Source: Geomonas silvestris
GTDB lineage: Bacteria; Desulfobacterota; Desulfuromonadia; Geobacterales; Geobacteraceae
DNA length: 64,000 nucleotides
Reading direction: 5' to 3'
Assembly: GCF_014193515.1 (NCBI RefSeq)
Contig: NZ_BLXX01000015.1
Location: 1-64,000 of the forward strand
This document shows, piece after piece, positions 29,803 to 37,347 of the stretch. The notes below the pieces were generated by a model, which saw nothing but the letters and a program-made list of their open reading frames with translations, was not told the DNA's origin and ran no database searches. The translations under genes and the position numbers were made by a program. How positions within the stretch are numbered: position 1 is the first letter of the stretch; each line of letters starts with the position of its first letter.

Positions 29803-31002
29803 TCAGCTTTTGAAGTGTTGCGCCACGATCCCCTGCGCCAGGTCCATCGAGGAGGTGAAAGCCGGGGAGATGGGGTTCAGCACATGCAGCGCCGGACCAT
29901 CCGCTACCACCAGGAAATCCATCACCATCTGTTTGGTCTGCCAGTCCACCAGCTGCGGGCGAATCCCCACCTTGGTCGCCGCCACCAGATCCGCGGGGTC
30001 GAGGCGCTGCACCAGGCGCGCGGCGTCCCGGTAGAAGAAGGACGGCAGGTACTTCTTCGGTTCGGTGAGCGCCACGTTCCTGAAAAGCGGGTTGGCCATG
30101 AAAAGCACCAGGTCCTCCCAGGCGATGGCCAGCGCCTCGCTGTCCATGCCGGCCAGGATGCCGTAGTTCTCCCGCCCGAACGCGGGAATGGCGGTCGGTC
30201 CGAGGTAGACGTCGCCGTGGACGCTCCGGGTGAAATGCACCCCCAGAAACGGGTTCCGGATATCCGGGACCGGGTAGATGCTGGAGTTCACCGTGATCGG
30301 CGCCTCCTTGCGCAGGAGGCGGTACACCCCCTTGAAGGGGATGAGCCGGTAGCGGTCGGCGATGCCGAAATGCCGGGCGACCGTGTCACAGTGGGCTCCC
30401 GAGGCGTTGATGAGCCGGTTGAAGGCGATCTCCCCCTGCCCGGTCCTGGCGACCCCGCTCCCCTTGAGCCCCTCGAACCGGCAGTCGAGCAGGATCTTGA
30501 CGCGCCCGCTCGCCTCCAGGTCGGCCTTCAGGCTCTTAAGGACCGCCTTGGGATCGACCACCGCGGTGTAGTGCGAGAAGAGCGCGCGTTCCACGGTCCG
30601 GGCGTGGGGTTCGATCTCTGCCAGCTGCCGGGCGTCGATCATGTCCACCTTGGCGCCGTTGGCGAGCGCGCGCCGGTACAATTCGTCGAGTACCGGCAGC
30701 TCCTCCGGAGTCCTGGTGACGATGACCTTGCCGTTTTCCAGAAGCGGCAACCCCTTTTCATTGCAGTAGGCACGCATCAGGAAGTTGCCGTTCAAGCAAG
30801 ACTTCGCCTTTAGGCTGTCGGGAGCGTAGTAGATGCCGGCATGGAGCACGCCGGAATTGCGGCCGGAGGCGTGCCGCCCGAGTTCCGGTTCCTTCTCGAT
30901 GATGACGATGTCGCCATGCCCGGTCCTGACCAGCTCCCTCGCCAGGGTAAGGCCGATGATGCCGGCCCCCACAATCAGTATTTCAGCACGTTCAAAGCTC
31001 AT
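29803..31002 (-). CDS. lhgO: L-2-hydroxyglutarate oxidase-like FAD enzyme
   Basis: 399 aa from the ATG at 31002 (MSFERAEILIVGAGIIG) with GGGGGG upstream; a longer frame to 31110 is unlikely. The N-terminus is the FAD-binding GxGxxG with EKEPELGRHASGRNSGVLHAG, the signature block of the LhgO family of DAO-fold oxidases. GTYY-type GIYYAPDSLKAK, AVVDPKAVLKSL, NASGAHCDTVARHFG, FKGVYRLL and a C-terminal PALHVLNPISPAFTSSM fit the same family. The enzyme oxidises L-2-hydroxyglutarate to 2-oxoglutarate, the substrate of the neighbouring glutamate synthase, though the two genes are convergent rather than in one operon. Confidence 0.87.
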   Translation of the reverse strand: MSFERAEILIVGAGIIGLTLARELVRTGHGDIVIIEKEPELGRHASGRNSGVLHAGIYYAPDSLKAKSCLNGNFLMRAYCNEKGLPLLENGKVIVTRTPEELPVLDELYRRALANGAKVDMIDARQLAEIEPHARTVERALFSHYTAVVDPKAVLKSLKADLEASGRVKILLDCRFEGLKGSGVARTGQGEIAFNRLINASGAHCDTVARHFGIADRYRLIPFKGVYRLLRKEAPITVNSSIYPVPDIRNPFLGVHFTRSVHGDVYLGPTAIPAFGRENYGILAGMDSEALAIAWEDLVLFMANPLFRNVALTEPKKYLPSFFYRDAARLVQRLDPADLVAATKVGIRPQLVDWQTKQMVMDFLVVADGPALHVLNPISPAFTSSMDLAQGIVAQHFKS

Positions 31003-31140
31003 AATGCCCCCCGCACAAGGCACCGCTCGCTGCGGCGCAAAGATCACCCAAGTATGCCTTCTCTTTGTGCTTTTGCCAACCACTGATCGCACGGCGCGGC
31101 GTCTGGACAAACCGCGCCGGCGGCAGGATCAGGTAAAGGT

Positions 31141-31169
31141 TTGACCGACAACAGAAAATTTGCTAGAAA
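31141..31169 (+). promoter_or_regulatory. Predicted promoter of the Cys-rich protein
   Basis: TTGACC (31141-31146), 17-nt spacer, TAGAAA (31164-31169), about 33 bp before the ATG at 31202. An RBS (GGGAGGT) follows. Confidence 0.6.
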
Positions 31170-31201
31170 GGCGTGAGCTTACATTAACAGGGAGGTAGCA
31201 C

Positions 31202-31567
31202 ATGAACAAACTTATGGCGGTTCTGGCAAGCGTAGTGTTCGTGGTAACTGCAGCAGTGGCACTCGCTCAAAGCAATACGGAGAGCCCGTTCAAAGTTGGA
31301 GCTTCTATCTACGCCTGTGGATGCGGCGCCGGCTGCAACTGCGGCACGATGAGCGCCAAAGCCGGCAAATGCGGCTGCGGCAAGAACCTCGTGAAGACCA
31401 CGGTCACCAAGGTCGCCGACAACAAGGTCTACTACCAGATGAACGGCGCCGAGATGTCGGCCCCAGCCGCCGGGAAGTACGTCTGCAGCTGCGGCTGCCC
31501 GTGCAATACCGTGAGCCAGAAAGAAGGGAGCTGCGCCTGCGGCAAACCGCTTAAAAAAGCCGAGTAA
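31202..31567 (+). CDS. Small secreted protein with two Cys-rich CxC repeats
   Basis: 121 aa. Signal peptide ~1-22 (ends VALAQS). The mature part has 12 cysteines, all in two matching blocks: CGCGAGCNCG...CGCGK and CSCGCPCN...CACGK, 35-45 residues apart and joined by a polar beta-like segment (KTTVTKVADNKVYYQMNGAE). Each block is CxC, CxC, 8-9 residues, CxCGK. This looks like a periplasmic metal- or metallocluster-binding module. I recognise no named family. Strong promoter, RBS and terminator indicate a well-expressed single gene. Confidence 0.8.
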   Translation: MNKLMAVLASVVFVVTAAVALAQSNTESPFKVGASIYACGCGAGCNCGTMSAKAGKCGCGKNLVKTTVTKVADNKVYYQMNGAEMSAPAAGKYVCSCGCPCNTVSQKEGSCACGKPLKKAE

Positions 31568-31590
31568 CCTCACCTTTCACCGCAAACGAC

Positions 31591-31626
31591 AAAAAGGCTA
31601 TTCCCGCTGAAGGAATAGCCTTTTTT
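31591..31626. terminator. Terminator between the Cys-rich gene and the nickel transporter operon
   Basis: AAAAAGGCTATTCC and GGAATAGCCTTTTTT form a 14-bp stem with T/A tracts on each side, serving both convergent transcripts. Confidence 0.92.
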
Positions 31627-31682
31627 CGTGGCACTAAGCCCGCGCTCGCCGGCTCAAGCCGACACGAAGGGCCGGGAGCCGT

Positions 31683-32438
31683 TTAGCGGCGCGTGCCACA
31701 GACGGGACATCCCTGCAGCGACAACGGTTTCTCCAGCCGGCACTCCTCGAGCAGTTCCCGGTCCTGGAAGATCTCCAGCGTCGGACCGTCGGCGCGCACC
31801 TCGCCGTCCTTGAGGACGATGGTCCGCTCGCAGAGGTCGAGCACCATGTCGAGGTCGTGGCTGGTGAAGATGCGGGTATGCCGGAACTCCTTCAAAAGGG
31901 CGATCAGCTGGCGCCGCGAGTACGGGTCGAGCCCGTTGGTCGGCTCATCCAGCACCAGGATGTCGGGGGACATGGAGAGCACGGTTGCGACGGCGACCCG
32001 GCGCTTCTCTCCTCCGGAGAGGTGATAGGGAGCCTTTTCGACCAGGTGACGCGCCCCTACCCGCTCTAAAGCTTCGATCACGCAGCGGTCCAGGTCGCCG
32101 CCGGAGAGTCCCAGGTTGAGCGGCCCGAAGGCAACATCGTCGTAGACGGTGGGCATGAAGAGCTGGTCGTCGGGATCCTGGAACACCATGCCGACGGTGC
32201 GGCGGATCTGGGGGAGCGTCCCCTTGTTGAGCGGGAAGTCGCCGATCTGGATCTCGCCCGACGTGGGCGCCAGGTAGCCGTTCAGGTGCAAAAGCAGGGT
32301 CGATTTCCCGGCGCCGTTTGCGCCGATGATGGCCACCGACTCGCCGTGGTGGATCCGGAAGGAGACGTCACGCAAGGCCTCGGTGCCGTCGGGATAGACG
32401 TGGCGCAGGTTCTTGACCGCTACGATGTGATGGCTCAT
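31683..32438 (-). CDS. nikO: ECF-type nickel/cobalt transporter ATPase (CbiO/NikO)
   Basis: 251 aa. Walker A GANGAGKSTL, Q-loop VFQDPDDQLF (the DPDDQ form is typical of ECF ATPases), signature LSGGEKRRVA, Walker B ILVLDEPTNGLD and H-loop FTSHDLDM. It powers the CbiQ/NikMN complex encoded upstream. The last residues CPVCGTRR add a CxxC tail not needed for ATPase function. Start overlaps the nikQ stop by 4 nt, indicating translational coupling. Confidence 0.92.
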   Translation of the reverse strand: MSHHIVAVKNLRHVYPDGTEALRDVSFRIHHGESVAIIGANGAGKSTLLLHLNGYLAPTSGEIQIGDFPLNKGTLPQIRRTVGMVFQDPDDQLFMPTVYDDVAFGPLNLGLSGGDLDRCVIEALERVGARHLVEKAPYHLSGGEKRRVAVATVLSMSPDILVLDEPTNGLDPYSRRQLIALLKEFRHTRIFTSHDLDMVLDLCERTIVLKDGEVRADGPTLEIFQDRELLEECRLEKPLSLQGCPVCGTRR

Positions 32439-33247
32439 GAAAACAGTCCCGTAACTAAGGAGCCGAGGAGCTCGGCAGGGTTAGTAAGGCGCAGCAGGAT
32501 GAAGAGCGCCGACCAGCCGCAGAGGTAGAGGAGTTCCGCCCTGCCGAAGCGGTAGTTCTGGCGGATCTGGAAGGCGCCGGTGAAGCCGCGGGCCAGCATC
32601 GCCATGTGGATCCGCTCTGCGCGCAGCCAGGTCTTGAGCAGCAAGGTGGCGATAAGCGAGCTGTAGCTTGAGACACCCTGCCCCTTGGTGCCGAAGCTGC
32701 GCAGTTCCCGGGCCCGCGCGGCCCGCCCCCCCTCCTCGGCCAGCACGAAAAGGTACCGGTAGAGAAAGAGCAGCTGTACGGCGAACACCTTGGGCATGCC
32801 AAGCTGTTCCAAGGCCCTACAGATCGCGGGAAAACCGGTGGTGGCGAGCAGGATGAGCGCAGCACTCACGGTGAGCAGGGTACGGACCAGGATGGAGGCA
32901 AAGGAGAGCCATCCCCCGGAAATGGCGACGGGGCCCAGGTAAAGCTGGATGTCGGTGTCGAGGAGCGGATTGAAGACGCCGACCACCAGGGCGAAGGGGC
33001 AAAGAAGAGCCACCTTCCGGGCAAGGTAGCCGGCGGGGAGGTCGGCAAGTCCTATCAGCGCGGCGGGAAAAACGAAAAAGGGGACGAGTGCGGAAACCTG
33101 GTAGCGACCAAAGGAGATGACGCTCACCAGGAAGACCAGGACGACCAGCACCTTGGCCCGCGGGTCCAGCCGGTGCAGCGCGCTGGTGCCGGCGGCCAGG
33201 CGGTCCAGGCGCTGGAAATCGAGCAGCGCTGCGTCAATGGATGCCAT
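32435..33247 (-). CDS. nikQ: ECF transporter transmembrane component (CbiQ/NikQ)
   Basis: 270 aa. RLDPRAKVLVVLVFL at the N-terminus is the EcfT start motif. Several membrane helices follow, and the coupling region includes ARARELRSFG and MAMLARGFTGAF, the Ala-Arg-Gly motifs that contact the ATPase. Overlaps nikMN by 14 nt and nikO by 4 nt, so the three genes are one operon. Confidence 0.9.
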   Translation of the reverse strand: MASIDAALLDFQRLDRLAAGTSALHRLDPRAKVLVVLVFLVSVISFGRYQVSALVPFFVFPAALIGLADLPAGYLARKVALLCPFALVVGVFNPLLDTDIQLYLGPVAISGGWLSFASILVRTLLTVSAALILLATTGFPAICRALEQLGMPKVFAVQLLFLYRYLFVLAEEGGRAARARELRSFGTKGQGVSSYSSLIATLLLKTWLRAERIHMAMLARGFTGAFQIRQNYRFGRAELLYLCGWSALFILLRLTNPAELLGSLVTGLFS

Positions 33248-34289
33248 AGGCTTTGCGCAGGTTCCTTTTCTTCAGAAAGAGTCCGCTCGCCACGACCAGG
33301 AGCAGCACCGCCAAGCTGCCGATCATGCCGGCCAGGCTGGTTCCCGGATGCACCGACAGGGGGCGCTCGGCGCGGGGCGCAGCGGCGGGTTCCGGCTTCA
33401 GCGCAGAGCTGCGGAAATCGTATTCGGGGAAAAGCGCCACCGTGTCCTGCAGGCGCGCCAGGCTCTGGTGCAGAGCGCCCCGTGCCTTCAGTTCGCTCCC
33501 CCCGGTGATGCGGGCGATGGCCCACTCAAGCCCGTCCGGGTCCTTGGAGGCGAAGGCGGAAACCACCCCGCCGGTCACCACAGCGAGGAGCAGGAACCCC
33601 AGGAGTACCCGGCGCAGCGGCCAGACACCGCCAGCCGGTGCCGCGGTGGCGGCAGGCTCGAGGATCTCGGGGCGGGCCTTTCTGACAAAGGAAACGATGG
33701 CGGCGGTGACCACCCCTTCCACGACCCCTATGGCGAGGTGGATCGGGAGCATGAGCAGCAGGAAGGTCCCGAAAGGGAGTTCGGCGATCCCCGAGGCGAC
33801 GGTCTCCAAGACCACGGCAAAGGGGCCCAACTGCAGCCCGATCACGGCGCAGAGCACGGTGACCCAGGTCTCGCGACCGCGGCCGGGGCAGGAGCCCGCC
33901 AGGTTGCGGTAGATGAAGGGGTACACCACGAAGGCGGGAAAAAACCCCATGTTGAAGATGTTGCAGCCCAGGGCGAGCAGCCCCCCGTCGGCGAAAAACA
34001 GGGCCTGGACGATCAGCACCGAGGCGATGGTCAGGAAGGCGGCATGGGGGCCAAGCAGGATGGCGAGCAGCAGGCCGCCCCCCAGATGCCCGCTCGATCC
34101 GGTACCCGGAATGGAGAAGTTGATCATCTGCGCGGCGAACAGGAAGGCACCCAGAACACCCATGAGGGGAACTTTCCGGTCATCGAGCTCGCGCCGCACC
34201 TTCGCGGAACTGTAGGCGATGGCACCCGCAGATGCCGCCCACATCGAGCCTCCGACTGCCGGCGATAACAGGGCGTCGGCCATGTGCAT
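33234..34289 (-). CDS. nikMN: Nickel/cobalt substrate-binding membrane protein, CbiM-NikN fusion
   Basis: 351 aa from the ATG at 34289, preceded by GGGGAGGG. It begins MHMADALLSP: the Met1-His2-Met3 N-terminus provides metal ligands in CbiM/NikM, so this start is functionally required. The CbiM part (~1-220) has GTGSSGHLGGGLL and the loop GCNIFNMGFF. The C-terminal ~130 residues contain DPDGLEWAIARI (PDGLE domain) and a final membrane helix, as in NikN. In separate-gene systems these are two proteins; here they are fused. The NikR-like box upstream argues for nickel over cobalt. Confidence 0.9.
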   Translation of the reverse strand: MHMADALLSPAVGGSMWAASAGAIAYSSAKVRRELDDRKVPLMGVLGAFLFAAQMINFSIPGTGSSGHLGGGLLLAILLGPHAAFLTIASVLIVQALFFADGGLLALGCNIFNMGFFPAFVVYPFIYRNLAGSCPGRGRETWVTVLCAVIGLQLGPFAVVLETVASGIAELPFGTFLLLMLPIHLAIGVVEGVVTAAIVSFVRKARPEILEPAATAAPAGGVWPLRRVLLGFLLLAVVTGGVVSAFASKDPDGLEWAIARITGGSELKARGALHQSLARLQDTVALFPEYDFRSSALKPEPAAAPRAERPLSVHPGTSLAGMIGSLAVLLLVVASGLFLKKRNLRKAYGIH

Positions 34290-34330
34290 GTTGATCCCTC
34301 CCCTTACCCTTTCACGACGCCGACCATGGC

Positions 34331-34357
34331 GTAGCACGAATAAATAAATCGTGCTAC
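34331..34357 (-). promoter_or_regulatory. NikR-like palindromic operator upstream of the nickel transporter
   Basis: GTAGCACGA and TCGTGCTAC are a perfect 9-bp inverted repeat with a 9-nt AT spacer, 42 bp before the nikMN start. The layout 7-N13-7 (GTAGCAC...GTGCTAC) matches the geometry of NikR boxes in deltaproteobacteria, though the half-site differs from GTGTTAC. No nikR gene is in this window. Confidence 0.65.
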
Positions 34358-34493
34358 CGAACCAATACTAGATGATCCCTACCCTGTCAAGTTGCTTTTA
34401 ATTGGTTTGTGTATACAACATCTTCGGGCGATTCCGGCTCCGGCTGCACTTGTCTCTGCAGCGGAGCAGCAGACCTACAACCCATTAGAATTC

Positions 34494-34521
34494 TTGACAT
34501 AGCGTTTCGAATAGGTATGAT
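34494..34521 (+). promoter_or_regulatory. Predicted promoter of the Fur-family gene
   Basis: TTGACA (34494-34499), 16-nt spacer, TATGAT (34516-34521), close to consensus, 37 bp before the ATG. The -35 follows ATTAGAATTC, which could be part of an autoregulatory box, but I cannot define one. Confidence 0.65.
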
Positions 34522-34557
34522 GCGGGGCAACTCACGAGAGGCGCAAGGTGCCGCACC

Positions 34558-34998
34558 ATGGAACGTAGCAACCACCTGCTCGATGATCAGTTCCAGATGT
34601 TCGAAACAGCCTGCCGGCGCGCCGGCCTGAGGCTCACCCACCAGCGCCTCGAAGTCTACCGCGAGCTGGCACGCGCCGAAGACCATCCCTCAGCCGAGAC
34701 CCTGCACCAGCGCCTGCGCCGCTCCATCCCCACCCTCTCCCTCGACACCGTGTACCGCACCCTGGCCACCCTCGCCTGCCACCGGCTCATCAACAAGGTG
34801 GACACGGTGGAAAGCCAGGCCCGCTTCGAGGCCACCCAGCATCAGCACCACCACCTCATCTGCAGCAAGTGCAAGCAGATCACGGATTTCGAGTGGCACT
34901 CAATCGATGCGCTCCCGCTCCCCGCGCAGGCAAATGAATGGGGTCAGGTCGAGAGCAAAAACGTGGTGGTCTACGGCCTCTGCGCCCACTGCCAATAG
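34558..34998 (+). CDS. Fur-family metal-dependent repressor
   Basis: 146 aa. Winged-helix N-domain with GLRLTHQRLEVYRELA and PTLSLDTVYRTLATL (recognition helix), then the dimer domain with FEATQHQHHHLICSKC and a second pair CAHC, forming a structural four-Cys site. His-rich QHQHHH and Asp/Glu positions fit the regulatory metal site. The tail is short, so Fur, Zur and PerR cannot be separated from sequence alone. It lies 254 bp upstream of a Zn/Mn-binding protein gene with a Fur-like box, which makes a Zur-like role the best guess. Confidence 0.88.
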   Translation: MERSNHLLDDQFQMFETACRRAGLRLTHQRLEVYRELARAEDHPSAETLHQRLRRSIPTLSLDTVYRTLATLACHRLINKVDTVESQARFEATQHQHHHLICSKCKQITDFEWHSIDALPLPAQANEWGQVESKNVVVYGLCAHCQ

Positions 34999-35159
34999 CC
35001 CCATCCTCCGCTCCCCGCCAATACCTCTCACCTCTCACCTCTCACAGGCTCACCCCGCGCAAGCCTCGTGCACTACCTGCCGGCATAGATGCGGCGCCGC
35101 TTATGCACCCTGCCACTGCCTCGCCCCCCCAGGGGACCGGATCGCGCGACACAGCGCAC

Positions 35160-35190
35160 TTGACAAGTAAATAAAAATCATTTCTATTTA
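35160..35190 (+). promoter_or_regulatory. Promoter overlapped by a Fur-family operator
   Basis: TTGACA at 35160-35165 with an AT-rich -10 about 17-19 bp later. AAATAAAAAT-C-ATTTCTATTT (35169-35189) is a 10-1-10 inverted repeat with one mismatch lying between -35 and -10. The symmetry and composition are those of Fur/Zur/PerR boxes. Confidence 0.65.
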
Positions 35191-35252
35191 AGCGAGTACT
35201 GCGAACCTGAACCGCCCCCCGCGTTCCGCGGGGAACCGAACGGAGATAAACC

Positions 35253-36203
35253 ATGAAACGAGCGCTCCTGGGTATTTCGCTGATCCTCTTCAGCATCACC
35301 TTACTTGCCTGCCAAAAGAAACGGGAAGTACCGGTCAATGCCAAGCCGGCCCCCGGCTCGCGGCTGAGCGTGGTGACCACCCTGTACCCCTTGTACGACT
35401 TCACCCGCACCGTTGCGGGCGACAAGGCGGAGGTCACCATGCTGCTGCCGCCTGGGATCGAGCCCCACAGCTTCGAGCCGAAACCCGAGGACATGGTGCG
35501 CGTCAGCAAGGCAGACGTCGTGGTCTTCACCAACGAGGCGATGGAGCCGTGGGCCGTGAAGATGCTGAAGACGGTGGCCGGCAAACCGGTGGTGGTGGAT
35601 GCCAGCAAAGGGGTCGAGCTTAAACCCGCGGCTCCTGTGGCGGACCAGGGGCACGGCCATGAGGAGCAAGGGGGGAAGGATCCCCACATCTGGCTCGATT
35701 TCGGCAACGCGCAGATCATGGTACAGAACATCGCCGACGGCCTGAGTTCGAAGGACCCGGCAAACCGTTCCTTCTACCAGGCCAACGCCCAGGCTTACCA
35801 GCAGGAGCTTAAGAAACTGGACGAAGCGTACCGAACGGGGCTCAGCAACTGCGAGAAGAGGGTCTTCCTGCACGGCGGGCACTACGCCTTCGCCTACCTG
35901 GCCAGGCGCTACAACCTGCGGTACCTCTCGGCCCAGGCGGTCAACCCCGACGCCGAACCGACCCCGACCAAGATTGCCACGCTGGTCAAGGAGATGCGCG
36001 CCAACGGCCTGAAGTACGTGTTTTGCGAGGAGCTCCTTTCCCCGGCCACCGCCGAGATGATCGCGCGGGAAACCGGAGCCAAGGTGCTGTTGTTAAACGG
36101 GGCGCACAACATCAGCAGGCAGGACTTCGAGAAGAAGGTGAGCTTTCTCGACCTGATGCGGGAGAACCTGGCCAACCTGCGCCAAGGGCTCCAGTGCAAG
36201 TGA
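35253..36203 (+). CDS. znuA: Zinc/manganese ABC transporter binding lipoprotein (ZnuA/cluster 9)
   Basis: 316 aa. Lipobox LLAC (Cys20). Family blocks: VVTTLYPLYDFTRTVAGDKAEV, MLLPPGIEPHSFEPKPEDM (first metal His), a short His-rich loop GHGHEEQGGKDPHIWLD (second His in DPHIW), HGGHYAFAYLARRYNL (third) and LLLNGAHN late. Binds Zn2+ or Mn2+ in the periplasm. The His-rich loop is short compared with classical ZnuA. No permease or ATPase of the cluster follows, so it may work with a transporter encoded elsewhere. GGAG lies 8 nt before the ATG. Confidence 0.87.
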   Translation: MKRALLGISLILFSITLLACQKKREVPVNAKPAPGSRLSVVTTLYPLYDFTRTVAGDKAEVTMLLPPGIEPHSFEPKPEDMVRVSKADVVVFTNEAMEPWAVKMLKTVAGKPVVVDASKGVELKPAAPVADQGHGHEEQGGKDPHIWLDFGNAQIMVQNIADGLSSKDPANRSFYQANAQAYQQELKKLDEAYRTGLSNCEKRVFLHGGHYAFAYLARRYNLRYLSAQAVNPDAEPTPTKIATLVKEMRANGLKYVFCEELLSPATAEMIARETGAKVLLLNGAHNISRQDFEKKVSFLDLMRENLANLRQGLQCK

Positions 36204-36530
36204 CCGTTCGGATGCCTGGAGCGGCGGCGCTTCGTCCGCTCCAGGCATCCGGCGCACCGCTTCCTGCGTCCTTCCCCTCGACGGGCTTCCGAACGGGCCG
36301 CCCCGCCTGACAAGATCTTGGCAACCATTCTCATTTTTTCGCACCCTTTCCCATTCAGCCCCCCTCGCACTGTCTCGGTAACATCACGCGATACCGTCAC
36401 TTCTTCTTGCGGCAGGTCAGGGCTTGCATGTTGCAACCCTTCTGACAGACACGCATAAACCTCCTGACAGTCTGCGGGATCCCTCACCCAGGGGTCGCCC
36501 CCGACGTTGTCAGTTTTCGAGGTACCTGAT
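36204..36530. other. Intergenic region after znuA
   Basis: 327 bp. It holds a perfect 15-bp inverted repeat at 36210-36250 and nothing else I can recognise; no credible coding frame or promoter. Confidence 0.6.
36210..36250. repeat. 15-bp perfect inverted repeat after znuA
   Basis: Arms 36210-36224 and 36236-36250 (GGATGCCTGGAGCGG and its complement) with an 11-nt loop, 6 bases after the znuA stop. It lacks a T tract, so it is either a 3'-end stabiliser or a REP-like element. The loop length equals that of the hairpin in the sulfotransferase gene. Confidence 0.85.
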
Positions 36531-37025
36531 ATGGCACGGATCGCGATGTTTGTGGTAGCCGCAATGCTGTACCAGGCGCTAGCGGCTCCGGCAGCACTGA
36601 GTATCGAGGTGGGAGAGCCGGTCCCCGAGTTCGGATTGCGCACCCTCGCCGGCGAGGTAATCTCCCGCGCCAGCCTCGCGGGTAGGCCCCTGCTGATCTT
36701 TTTCTGGAGCACCCGGAGCAGCAGTGCCCGGCACACCCTCCCCTTGCTGAACCAGCTTGCCGAGCGGTTCGGCCAGCAGGGGCTGACGGTGCTCGCCATC
36801 AATACCGGGCAATTGGACAGCGAAGAGCGCGCGCGGGCGTTCTGGAAACAGCACCATTTCCACTTCGCGGCCGGATTCGATCGCTACCTGGAGCTGCGCC
36901 AGTCCTTCGGCATCCACCACACCCCGACCGTCATGCTGGTCGATGCCTGGGGGATCGTCCGCTACAAGAGCCGCGAGCTCCCCGGCGACCTGGAACAGAT
37001 GATGAGGGAACTCTATCAGCGCTGA
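36531..37025 (+). CDS. TlpA-like thioredoxin-fold protein lacking the CxxC
   Basis: 164 aa from the ATG at 36531 with GAGG 8 nt upstream; an earlier TTG is less likely. N-terminal signal peptide or membrane anchor (residues ~5-25). VGEPVPEFGLRTLAGEVISRASLAGRPLLIFFWS is the TlpA/AhpC-TSA start, and FGIHHTPTVMLVDAWGIVRYK carries the conserved cis-Pro loop. Where the catalytic WCxxC should be it reads FFWSTRSSSARHTLP: both cysteines are replaced by Ser/Ala. It cannot do thiol-disulfide chemistry in the normal way. It may bind a substrate or heme/metal partner. It stands ~320 bp ahead of the NosL operon on the same strand. Confidence 0.82.
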   Translation: MARIAMFVVAAMLYQALAAPAALSIEVGEPVPEFGLRTLAGEVISRASLAGRPLLIFFWSTRSSSARHTLPLLNQLAERFGQQGLTVLAINTGQLDSEERARAFWKQHHFHFAAGFDRYLELRQSFGIHHTPTVMLVDAWGIVRYKSRELPGDLEQMMRELYQR

Positions 37026-37347
37026 AACAGCCCCCATCTCCCTCCTTGGTTTACTGGACCTGGTCCATGCGCTCTGACACAACGCGTATGCCCGGTGCTA
37101 CCTGCCCCCGCCATTCCTCCCCTTTTTGAGCTTTGATCCCGAATAAACGGTCACCACATCCCTACCAGTGCGGATTTTGCACCCCCCTCATTGATAATCT
37201 CTCTTGGTCATGATACATAGTAGAGGGCGTTAACCCTGCCGCTCACCTGGATCCGCTTTTCCAGGTGGCATTCCGTGCCGCGAGATTCTGCCGCCAGGCG
37301 CCCTGGCGGCTCGAGCCCGGGGTTGATCGCACCTAAGGGGGGAACCG
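37026..37347. other. Leader region of the NosL operon
   Basis: 322 bp. TTGATA (37191-37196), 17-nt spacer and TACATA (37214-37219) make a good promoter. The ~120-nt leader that follows carries a hairpin, CCGCCAGG-CGC-CCTGGCGG (37291-37309). The first half is featureless. Confidence 0.6.
37191..37219 (+). promoter_or_regulatory. Predicted promoter of the NosL/ABC operon
   Basis: TTGATA at 37191-37196 and TACATA at 37214-37219 with a 17-nt spacer, about 130 bp ahead of the nosL-like start. Confidence 0.55.
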
